Shown: piece after piece, positions 54,801-60,627 of the stretch
Position numbering within the stretch: the first letter of the stretch is position 1
Layout: the number at the start of each line of letters is the position of its first letter
Assembly: GCA_019096065.1 (NCBI GenBank)
Contig: JAGUCH010000002.1
Coordinates: forward strand, 8,568,501-8,632,500
Source of the DNA: Paracyclopina nana
Taxonomy: Eukaryota; Arthropoda; Copepoda; Cyclopoida; Cyclopettidae
DNA: 64,000 nucleotides
Direction of reading: 5' to 3'
Position numbers and translations under genes: made by a program
The notes under the pieces: model-generated
The model's input: the letters and a program-made list of their open reading frames with translations, nothing else
Told to the model about the DNA's origin: nothing
Databases searched by the model: none

Positions 54801-55062
54801 CAGTAGATTCGCCGATTTGCGATCTAGCCGAGCGTCTGGACGAATTTCTCGAGGCAGCCGATGATCCGGATGACGAGTCAAAACGGATTATTTCCAATCC
54901 AGTAGCCCTCCTAAGACGTTGAACGTTGATCCTAGCCTGGGTAAGAGGGGATAGTTCCAAATTGGGGAAGCCTGATCCCTGTTCTGGGGCTTGGCCTCGG
55001 ACTCGTCTGCTATACCTCTCGGGAACAGGAGTGGACTCAGAAAACCCGTTAGGGTTGGTCAT
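45799..55062 (-). CDS. gag-pol: BEL/Pao Gag-Pol polyprotein (3,087 aa)
   Basis: One uninterrupted frame beginning 30 nt after the primer site. The first roughly 1,050 residues are a long, Gln/Pro/Ser-rich Gag region. A DUF1759-like Gag core follows at about 1,130-1,300 (EIPKFDGWHPTEYYRFKERF). Zinc knuckles occur at about 1,411-1,470 (CPECDTNEHMLYNC, CFRCLGGVHNVYEC, CKECGSKTHH). The aspartic protease of A17 type has DTGAQLS at about 1,630. Reverse transcriptase has VADISKMFLRF and the YVDD box at about 2,060. RNase H has FTDAS at about 2,249 and LWTDSQCALTWI. Integrase has an HHCC finger from about 2,601 and catalytic Asp, Asp and Glu at about 2,674, 2,736 and 2,796. The C-terminus (RKGDVVAVLDQ...YYWPLGIIEKV) is the BEL-typical DUF5641 region. 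All visible catalytic motifs are intact. Gag is unusually long. Confidence 0.95.
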   Translation of the reverse strand: MTNPNGFSESTPVPERYSRRVRGQAPEQGSGFPNLELSPLTQARINVQRLRRATGLEIIRFDSSSGSSAASRNSSRRSARSQIGESTDSYQWINEIEEFRRTILHGPDPIEDLVPAVPASIASDSLQSSGYLEVETPRDPLYAVSETSTFHGFSSFEHEMHRTPDNSRAARNILSSLGGSQERGNPNSSQQAGPSNADASSMSSAAPQMEVTTSAPITASGAAGISVSSSNTDMQVATTSAAAPQGQNDANFSGQTQHQTMQPQGQFPYLQYPGFYGGYMMPGPGGQTYPVMNPMFMNPQMYPQYAAQQGSGLAPPFPDPRSMAMISVVPPTTTGSESSAGTTSAGATSTGAIAKAPANETTGDRDMASGGPFMAGSALQPPGRKRSRDRARSGAGSINFPSDQSQEGQAASVRGIKHPKEKAPLGRYRAATSSGGGEYTPRGTKSRPHSAKLTQTGLEGMRNAQSEALAITERLQRKFKEVLPYVTQQRKALLEGQQRATSEQLSATRDTLTSHLKELNSLRQSYDRTVVLARLEPSAQLRSSFSTCYNGVQKLLFSVEDLIKFRNEFAAKQQSRERDRNASANANNARVSQPGAAAQPPVNNGGASEQPMGGQQMTGQPISAASANANVTYYGMSIADITETQQQTGDYTVGTPLPQDWDEEGNLTGNYLVEFKGGNQGVRLLKRSSMEIFHLDHVQSMFPATRLWINELPRARSGEIDSALSIHRAVRAPRLNPDAGPEETMRYHQLRNETTNPQLQDIAGNQAQQSHQGPSNETQQSVASTTTRRNFMEVALHYAEQLNLLKDGIRAVELLLSERASMERLMWQRQIFTQIINSYMEARDRIVECNETPPECDEGTMRRALDVQNELDGWITALTDEQAQQTSALRNNQFQMPMSHQQRPPPTIQAPSTSSFTTSTTQSRQPPITTILPTWTHAVPIVTHTSLRTDAPEFRPTQQSYAPISQFQPQPQCGPQRVDPHTGQPPWVAAQPHVFPFVTASGMQTSLGLAHTAVQNQGQPWNYDYGSDPRGHPSAGQQPPLGQRTHQYVQPYPYQQYPPRGPPPSRAPPRRPERPQGPRAPTGWGEPAEAEFRNRGNAEEDWPYIPWEPRNYYGKSSLKLSQVEIPKFDGWHPTEYYRFKERFRSFVHGDAAMSISEKWARLLDSTQGGPAGDLVDEFPKDEDGYYDALESLEREFGNDKLQFDYFMQELAELSPLDMADPENVMNARKLINRIHKHLLNSGSYHGDIQDSTIFRSLKLTPSTQVMVNQLLMTEKRTHMTFQLFRDWTAHHQRIERCQGYGKTARAERSKKAAAKNVHAFQASNALPDNQDRYPDEPPHNDVRQWPQPVAFNHMASQSTLSQPQPSYASTTPPPKMIHAVELEVEELPVIDEGGVVTIMSVARGDQRYFTKCPECDTNEHMLYNCPHLLAMHGVGRLKKARDFKACFRCLGGVHNVYECRKNWTCKECGSKTHHYLLHDAWNSKNKDKEPAKKESDPQKERLEELEKRVAMLMVKKPVVATTSLFTGQSTNAKGGGRSGYDQPLTSENSKIVANVATGDPNEAMCMAPEPLPERDPDGWDEIDPIKLETPHENVNCLATAEEGLLSFCVVPIMVANPETGQFVKANAFLDTGAQLSMVTDNLATKLGLKGPKDDQTLKMIATTLNLPSRLVTLRVKAVGGDKHHDLPVHTLTELPSSINTPPIHKLKQKFKNLKDFDLPTYARNPHPDILLGLDCFNLIMPTKVLHHKDGEPYVYECELGKVLTYYDPTAGQSGKEKVVAFAAMASTRDWESQEPPGVMVCDQCHQKSGPPIESLQAMWEFDRPQVEEAPTLSINDQKALDILVNTITQLSDRSYQMSPMWKDGEPRFTCNRLRVLKSTACLERKLFLYDEETYNKATEEILEWLRLGFIRVLDPLVDNLDEDCNYLDWLLVERPDKPSMPVRVVFDGARKHYGKSLNDALLPGPKLQRNVFEILVGAREKPVMLVADISKMFLRFKLDPASRPYHRFIWQGVHYEATSVVFGTASAPCMATFAMKHHISKFQDSHPQAFRILDKFLYVDDVFASVEDAGEAKEAIKQILEVGEAGSMPFRKWGSSCPEALFDVDQDLILPGFQVQAEDADVTKALGMYVDCIGDQIVFQPPDAEFMCQAPLTMRMMAQFVPRLHDPLNLLSPFILKGKRLIQRVWQLKMLFEIEWDTALEMVDHPEMEEILKEWRDYVRQVKAIELFRLPRAVRCRFAERVEMHIFTDASEVAKGASAYIRSVYPGGGVDCVLMAARLNLASLRQIRSMPEMELNGCVLGSELCFDLEKSLEHVDSVTLWTDSQCALTWICKPAGNWRGYVARRVTAIFDSTQKHLWKHVPGRVNVADYITRGMSIEELASSDTWLHGPAFLRGPEKDWPKWVPTVTDDEKAAIDGYMKLRKVPGATIKAGKKAVKKLVMLATFEQLGRYTIPEYLRPSADVVEAWTQARVSPCPVKMEDFSSWKRMVRALCVAERFKLKEDKPWEEIPTGRAGTTEFERVEELLVLWIQQNAYGPEIDSFLASGEWPKGSKLGPLDPYIGANGEIRTKGRLDATTAVWVGRRQLIVPGYARRLILQDVHQELGHGYGRNRYLTEAQKNYWLPGAKNVIRTILKECAMCVRWVAKQAPPHMGLLPPHAIPITEFLPFRYTSVDMCGPFSTTFGRDSYKMYVIVFICAHSKAIHCEEVVDISSESLMRAIELFVSRRGCPYALRSDNGSNFIGCREDLRSNPRYSELKERLLTVDWDRVRQFGGHIGIVEWSLSPPWAPHFNGLAEAGIKIFKRAFYREFYRKVTPVEDFRYIMIKAEGFVNGRPIGEVDGHFVTPNHFLTRGPPGDALPVIDKAAIQTLEKRYALLDAVLQRMWEFFAEELITKLKKMPKWTQYRETLRKGDVVAVLDQRMAERRYYWPLGIIEKVVPDQDGEVRRAFVKMIPPGPKEEEKLPVIYERATQDLIPLEVFRESDQMIKWPRNRWKEAPKLQELRSDEGWADLERLQQELQTQDSLALHLAKLEPDLKSRGTSLATESSEKRKIQGKVKKKETRACTNGEHEDKLETVFAGLCTLSQL

Positions 55063-55091
55063 GGACTCTTTACAGGATCAGGGGCTCGAAT

Positions 55092-55109
55092 GCCCCACGT
55101 TGGGCGCCA
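55092..55109 (-). promoter_or_regulatory. Primer-binding site for tRNA-Lys
   Basis: On the element's strand TGGCGCCCAACGTGGGGC follows the LTR end by 2 nt. It is complementary to the 3' end of tRNA-Lys(CTT) (acceptor CCA through ACGUUGGGCG), the same primer specificity known for tRNA-Lys1,2-primed retroelements. Confidence 0.88.
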
Positions 55110-55111
55110 CT

Positions 55112-55725
55112 TGTTGAAGTCCTCTATGCCCGGTGATGGCCTCGGCGTCCTCGAAGAGAACTATGACAGCCTCAGAGGAAACTTCAAAAGAGAAAGGCCG
55201 CTTCCACAGCGAATCCTCCACAACTCCACGATGGTTGGTCTGCCAAGGGAGTTCAAAAGGTCCTGGTCCAATCCTCAATGCTCCAGGATGGGAGCAAAAG
55301 TATGCAATATGTCCCCTGTAACTTCTTCTTCTGAGTGTGAGAGACCAATAAAAGAGACAATAGAACAAGATGCTTGTCCTCTACAGCTAGATCATGAAAT
55401 AAAATGCATACATGAGCCAGATTTCTCCAGCTAGAGACTAAACCCTGACTTCTATGACTTCCTGACTACCTGGACAGCTTTAGCAGTCCTTGAATGAGCC
55501 CTTCTGACTCTACAAAAGACAATAAAGACAAACTTGACACTATAACTTGACTAGACTACATAAAATAAACTAAGACTAAAAATTGCACAAAAAATTGACT
55601 TCTTATTCAAGCAAACATTATTCTCACACTGATACAAAATTCAACTTGGCGCTGAGATGACGAGGCTTCGGCGATGATGGAGGCGACGCAGCTGCGCTGA
55701 GGCGCAGCCGTTGCGGCCCGCAACA
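55112..55725 (-). repeat. 5' LTR of the BEL/Pao element
   Basis: 614 bp, TG...CA ends. The outer (U3 start) end contains two hairpin-forming palindromes: TTGCGGGCCGCAA, and GCTGCGC paired with GCGCAGC. The element's transcription would start within it; a TCAGTG motif on the minus strand at about 55620 could serve as initiator. Confidence 0.93.
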
Positions 55726-56119
55726 TTTTGGCGTTTTCTGTTAAACTCTGGCAAAAAATGAAATTGATCATATTGATAAAATTCACAGTGTTCAATATTT
55801 TTTCGTCAGACGGGGTACCACAGTATAGTCCGACAGCTCATAGAAGTGAAGCTCAGCTAGTATGTCACCTTATATTATAGATCATCTTGAGTAAACATAC
55901 ATCAGTGTTGTTTAAACTTATCTATTTGTTAAATGAACTTACATATATTGAGCTAAAAATGAAATTTTATTATAAATATGTGGTATATTCAACAACTTTT
56001 ATTTTTGTCATTATAGTGTTGGATCATTTTTGCGGGTACTTTAACAGTAAATGTATTAGTTTTTATCAAATAACTGCCCCTAAAATTGAGAACACCTAAG
56101 TATGACAATAATAAAAGTT

Positions 56120-56860
56120 GCTCCTTATACCCCATATTTATAATAAAATTTCATTTCCAGTTCATGCATTTTCATCTTATCATTCAGAAACTAAGGTTTT
56201 ATAATTAAACCATTTTTTCCAAAAATCCTAAAATGTTTATTAAAGAAGTACCCCCAGATGCTGCCAAAACAAAAAATGACCATAACAAAAATTGTTCACA
56301 ACATATCGTTATTATAATAAAATTTCATTTTTAGGTCATGAATCTGAAGTCTGTTAAACAAAGTTGTTATGGCAAAAATTAGCAAAACTTTGACGGACAG
56401 TATCTGGCTCCAAACAAAAATGGACCATTTTTTTATTTTTTTATTTGAAAGTACTCATCTTTGACTGACTCTGTGCAAAAAATGAACAAAATTCAACTGG
56501 GGGGAGTTCCCTCAATTTTGCTCCAAAGTTAACCCCTAAAATTTGCATTTTGCCCCTTGGAGCACAGTGGGCATGCAGGGTGACAACTTTTATCCCATTT
56601 CCAAAGACACCCTTAGGGGGTCCAACAATGACCAAAAAATGGGTGCATAAAAGTTGCTTCATAGGGCCGTGAGAGGGGCCCAAAGTTTTACTTCATAAGA
56701 ATTCCCAAAACTTTGAGGGCCAATATCTCCCCTCCCAGGGGCCCAAGGGTGAAACCCTTTGGCATGGTGACTATCTAGGGGTAGCCCCTCAAGATGGTCC
56801 ATAAGATTTTGAAAAAGCTTTTGGTGCCACTAGAGTGGTTATTGAAAATTCTGCGAAGGC
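56120..56860. mobile_element. Right arm of the palindromic element
   Basis: Inverted counterpart of 39777-40515. Small differences, such as an extra 'aaaataaa' near 56436, show the arms have diverged, so this host element is older than the retrotransposon inside it. Confidence 0.8.
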
Positions 56861-58349
56861 TTTCCTTAAAAATAACTTCAGGGCCAAAAATATTTCAGCT
56901 TTTTAACTTCAATAGTTGGAAAGCTAAGGGTTTGTGGCTTTTCAAATTGCTACTGAGTTTGTCTTTATTTCATCTGGTTTCAGAGATACTGAGCAAAACA
57001 ATTAGAGAAGCTTCATAATAAGAGAACGGCGAACACTCATCGCGAGCCTGTCAGTTGACCGCAGAGGGAAAACTTGACGGAATTTTGATCAAAAACTCAC
57101 TCAACCCTTCGCAATTTTAGTGTCAACTGAAAATGATCAATTAAACCCAATCTAAAGCTTCAATTCTAAGCCAATTTCTTTTGTAGTTTTGGTTTACCAA
57201 ATGTAAGATGAACAACTGCACGTAGGTTTTAAAAATATAATAAATGAGGTTTAATGCTGTTTAAAAAGGGCAAATTGTTAATTTTTCCCTTCACTAAATG
57301 CCTTAAAAATATTTGGCTCGCTTCACGATTCCCTTTTGCGAATTTCGAGAACACGGGTACTCTTTCACCTAGCCTATCGTCATATTTAGTACATTTTATC
57401 ACTATAAGGGTCCTAACCTACCATTATGCATTATAGTGCTTTGTTTTATTTTTAAAGTATGCAATAATTGTGCATGTGGAATAGCTTTCCTGTGTTCCAA
57501 GATAGCTCATAACTATTGGCTTTCAGTGCTCTCATGACTAAATACAAAACTTTATATCAGCATGCTTTGCCAGCTATCATCTAGCTAAATAATTTTCTTC
57601 ATAATTCCATTTTATCGTTTTACCCCAAAGTAAAACGAGAAATTGACCACCAAAATAAAGCGCCAAACACACCTAAGCGCGAATATTTATCGTTTTCTCG
57701 ATTTATCTATTTACCCATGCCGGACAAGGAATTAAATTATCTGTATTTTCATGTGTTACTCCAAATTAAAGATACACAAGCTCTTCTGAAGGCCGTGGCT
57801 CATGGAAATTAATGCTTGGAAATGATTGAAAAATGGTGTCCCCATTCCTTCCATATTTAGCTTTGCTAGACTGATTTCTACCTTGCCAAGGCAGACTTAA
57901 GAAAAAAATGGCTTTTTTCACTAATTCGAGGGTCAGACCCTGGGGATTTTTTCACTGTATCTTAAGTCTTTGAATTATACTATTTATAACTTGCTTACAA
58001 TATACCTATTTTTTCAGTTATTGTTTGGGCCAAAAATGGTTCAAAGATACATAGAAAAGATGATCAACTTAGTCATCTAAATATCTAACGCATATAGGTA
58101 TATTTATGCAGAATTCATTTACGGACAGTTTCATATAAAAATGTAAACCAAAATGCCAAAAAATGTCAAAATTTTAGAAGAAGTTATCAGGGCTGATCTT
58201 AGCTATTTAAATATGCTGCATGCTGGCTAACAATTTTTCTGTCTTGTCATTTCTCTAACCATTCCTACATAGTTTTCCCTCTGGCTTGTGCTCTCCGTCT
58301 AGTTTATTTCATTGATTTTGGGGCCATGTAGTAGGATAACATAATTGCA
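56861..58349. other. AT-rich region without a recognisable gene
   Basis: No supported ORF. About 57605-57760 ('cgttttaccccaaagtaaaacgagaaattgac...') is an inverted, diverged copy of about 35190-35315, hinting at an outer pair of repeats around the whole island. Confidence 0.45.
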
Positions 58350-58778
58350 TCAAGATATCGTACATTTCTTGCAGCAAGGGCAGCATTGTATATGCATCTT
58401 TTCTTGGTTTGATTTCTCCGCTCCACCATCGGTTGTGCCTTGATCATCTTGTTGATTTGGCTTTTCTTTGTCAGTTTCGTTTGTCTCTTCTTGTTCTCTC
58501 TGTTCCTTCTTTTCGACAGAGGCAGTAGCCTCCTTTGGCAATTTCGTAGTGGCATCCAACTCAATAATTTTTCTACTTTCTCCTGTGCCTATAACCTTGT
58601 ACGTTCTTGTATGCTCTTCAGTTTTCGATGTTTTTTCAATTTTCTTTGTCACCTTCATAACTTTGGACCACGAAGCATTTCCTGATGCATCTTTCACGTG
58701 CCATTCGGCCTCTTCGTTGTGCTCTTCCTGGTGCTGCTGCTGAAGTTTTTTAGGAATATCACCACATTCAGCCTCCAT
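58350..58778 (-). CDS. Unassigned 142-aa protein, Lys/Glu-rich with Cys tail
   Basis: Single frame starting MEAECGDIPKKLQQQHQEE. Residues about 25-80 look like a small beta-rich unit (WHVKDASGNASWSKVMKV, YKVIGTGESRKIIELDA). Then comes a strongly charged Glu/Lys/Gln/Asp stretch and an end CCPCCKKC, which could bind metal or carry palmitate. No family recognised. Same strand as the methyltransferase upstream: its ATG lies 112 nt after that stop, behind an AATAAA, so the two might be co-transcribed. The region resists being a shadow, because the opposite strand has no better frame. Confidence 0.55.
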   Translation of the reverse strand: MEAECGDIPKKLQQQHQEEHNEEAEWHVKDASGNASWSKVMKVTKKIEKTSKTEEHTRTYKVIGTGESRKIIELDATTKLPKEATASVEKKEQREQEETNETDKEKPNQQDDQGTTDGGAEKSNQEKMHIQCCPCCKKCTIS

Positions 58779-58861
58779 GATGATTGGAAATCAAGGCGTT
58801 GCCCAATGATTCGCGAAGAGTGAGTCAAAAGTGTTTATGGGAAGAAAGCTGCAGTGCGGCT

Positions 58862-58867
58862 TTTATT
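58862..58867 (-). terminator. Poly(A) signal after COMTD1
   Basis: AATAAA on the minus strand 24 nt past the methyltransferase stop codon. Confidence 0.6.
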
Positions 58868-58890
58868 TGCTCTCAAAATACTACAGTAAA

Positions 58891-59685
58891 CTACAACTTA
58901 ACAGCGATCGTGTACCCATCCCCTACATTCATTTGGACGACGTAGGATCTGGAGCTATCTCGAGCAAGCTTCGCGTTCAAGGCCTGCAACGCCCTGGTGT
59001 CTTCGTCGCACGATTCCGGATCATTTAGCACTCTTCCGGACCAAAGCGTGTTATCAAACGCAATGATTCCACCTGGCCTCATCAAACGGTGGCATAATTC
59101 GTAGTAAATGATGTATCCAGTCTTATCCGCATCGATGAATGCAAAGTCAAACGTATTCTCTTGGCCGTCCTCAATTAATGCCTGCAACGTCTCTCCAGCT
59201 GGAGCTATTTTGAGGTCGATTTTCGAGGCCACTCCTGCTTCTGACCAGTACTTCCGTGCGATTGCGGTAAAATCTTCGCTTACATCGCAAGCTATGACTT
59301 TTCCCTCAGTGGGCAGGGCCAAAGCTGCGGCCAGAGACGAAGCCCCCGTAAAGACCCCAACATCAATGACCTTTTTGGCCCCCAAAGCCCTGATGAGGGC
59401 GGCATTGAGGCTGACCACTTCAGGCGCACCCATCATGCCTGATCGCTCGTGGCTAAGCGTTTCTTCTATCAATTTCTTTTGCACTTGATTCATTGGTGTG
59501 GAGTGCTGAACACAATAACTCTTGACAGGGTCTGCTTCACCCCGAAAGCTCTTGGAAACGTTGATTTTACCACATCCATTTTGGGATAATCCGATTTTAT
59601 AGCCCACGTAGAAAAGACCGAGGGCACAAGCGCCTTGATAGGCCAATTTGGGTAAATCAAAGTTTCCTGGGAGGCTCAACTGCAT
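58891..59685 (-). CDS. COMTD1: COMTD1-type SAM-dependent O-methyltransferase (264 aa)
   Basis: Member of the caffeoyl-CoA/catechol O-methyltransferase (Methyltransf_3) family, membrane-anchored like animal COMTD1. Single exon. N-terminal hydrophobic anchor at about residues 14-31 (AYQGACALGLFYVGYKIG). Conserved blocks: a helix with MMGAPEVVSLNAALIRALGA, SAM-binding motif I KVIDVGVFTGASSLAAALAL, VIACDVSEDF, motif FDFAFIDADKTGYIIYYE (metal-binding Asp residues), GGIIAFDNTLWSGRV, and a C-terminal GDGYTIAVKL. Length equals human COMTD1 (262 aa). The substrate is unknown; catalysis on a diphenol is inference from family. Confidence 0.92.
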   Translation of the reverse strand: MQLSLPGNFDLPKLAYQGACALGLFYVGYKIGLSQNGCGKINVSKSFRGEADPVKSYCVQHSTPMNQVQKKLIEETLSHERSGMMGAPEVVSLNAALIRALGAKKVIDVGVFTGASSLAAALALPTEGKVIACDVSEDFTAIARKYWSEAGVASKIDLKIAPAGETLQALIEDGQENTFDFAFIDADKTGYIIYYELCHRLMRPGGIIAFDNTLWSGRVLNDPESCDEDTRALQALNAKLARDSSRSYVVQMNVGDGYTIAVKL

Positions 59686-59699
59686 CTTGATTCAGCTGA

Positions 59700-60360
59700 A
59701 AAGCGGAGAGATGCATGAAATATCGTGCAAGCTGTGCATGGAGAAAAAAAACCTGATTTGGCTGTAATAAATTGCCGATCCTCGTTGGGTCACCCAGAGT
59801 GCTTACATGCATTCAAGCTAAAATATTCATAGCATGCAGTTTTGTGGTGAAAACTTGACAACTGACCTTTCGTGGAGACCCAAACTCATCTTGTAGCTAA
59901 ATGTTAAAATTATGCAAGCAAGCTTTGGTACATAAGATTGATCTTTTATAATCCTTATCATGTTGTGGTATAAATGTCGAGTTGGGAAAAAATGTCATTC
60001 TAAGAACAGCGCGCACTTAAATTCGAAACCGGTATGTACTTTAGTAATTAAATTTGATGGTTTTGCATTTTTAAAAAGGAAATCTAGAGTTTTTGTGCCT
60101 TTTAGTGGTTCCACAATATGTGTCTAGCCGGCATGACATGCTTGTCAAATGATTGACATCAAGACTAAAAAGCGTCTACTCCTTTTTTGCTGATGACCCA
60201 CATGAAAGTCGGTCATGCAGGTAAGCAGAATTTCTACTTGATTTATCTGACAAATGACACTGAAAAACTCCGTTGACAACGAGGAGCCCGCATCTTTTTT
60301 GGGATCGACTTCGCATGGCATTTAGTGTAGTCGAAAAGAGCCCCAGTATTGAAACCTGTC
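59700..60360. other. Intergenic region between COMTD1 and the CAP gene
   Basis: Divergent genes on either side; should contain the COMTD1 promoter. No gene or clear repeat seen. Confidence 0.4.
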
Positions 60361-60374
60361 TTCCCTGATTGATA

Positions 60375-60470
60375 GCCGGTGTCATTTGGTTGCCAAGTTA
60401 AAAGCTGACCTCCTGTTGAACTCTGTGGTCAAGAGAAACTACATTAGCCACTAGGCCACACAAAACGATC
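60375..60470 (-). mobile_element. Possible old tRNA-derived SINE
   Basis: On the minus strand 'TGGCCTAGTGGCTAATG' resembles a Pol III A box and 'GAGTTCAACAGG' 35 nt further a worn B box. Too degenerate for a tRNA gene. Confidence 0.25.
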
Positions 60471-60538
60471 ATCTCCAGCGTGTCGTTTAGCAGTGGAGGA
60501 AACCATAGGTACATGTACTAAAACGCGCGCATCTTCCA

Positions 60539-60575
60539 TATACACTCGAGTCTTCCACAGGCATTCATTCAGTCG
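60539..60575 (+). promoter_or_regulatory. Core promoter (TATA plus TCAGT initiator) of the CAP gene
   Basis: A TATA-like 'catatacac' at 60537-60545 precedes TCAGTCG (A at 60571) by the canonical 32 bp. The resulting 5' UTR would be about 57 nt. TCAGT is the arthropod initiator consensus. Confidence 0.5.
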
Positions 60576-60627
60576 TTGGACCCTTGCCATTGAAACAGGA
60601 GAGGGGATTCCAACTAAAACATACACC

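Larger units (their letters stand above)
40981..55725 (-). mobile_element. Intact BEL/Pao LTR retrotransposon, 14.7 kb
   Basis: Oriented right to left. Two 614-bp LTRs with TGTTG...CAACA ends, flanked by a 4-bp TTTT duplication (40977-40980 and 55726-55729). tRNA-primer site directly inside the 5' LTR, polypurine tract directly inside the 3' LTR, one gag-pol frame of 3,087 codons, and a second long ORF downstream. I found no difference between the LTRs when reading them side by side, and both ORFs are free of stops, so the copy is young and possibly still mobile. BEL/Pao is diagnosed by the fused gag-pol, the A17-type protease, the order protease-RT-RNaseH-integrase and the C-terminal DUF5641-like region. 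Confidence 0.95.
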
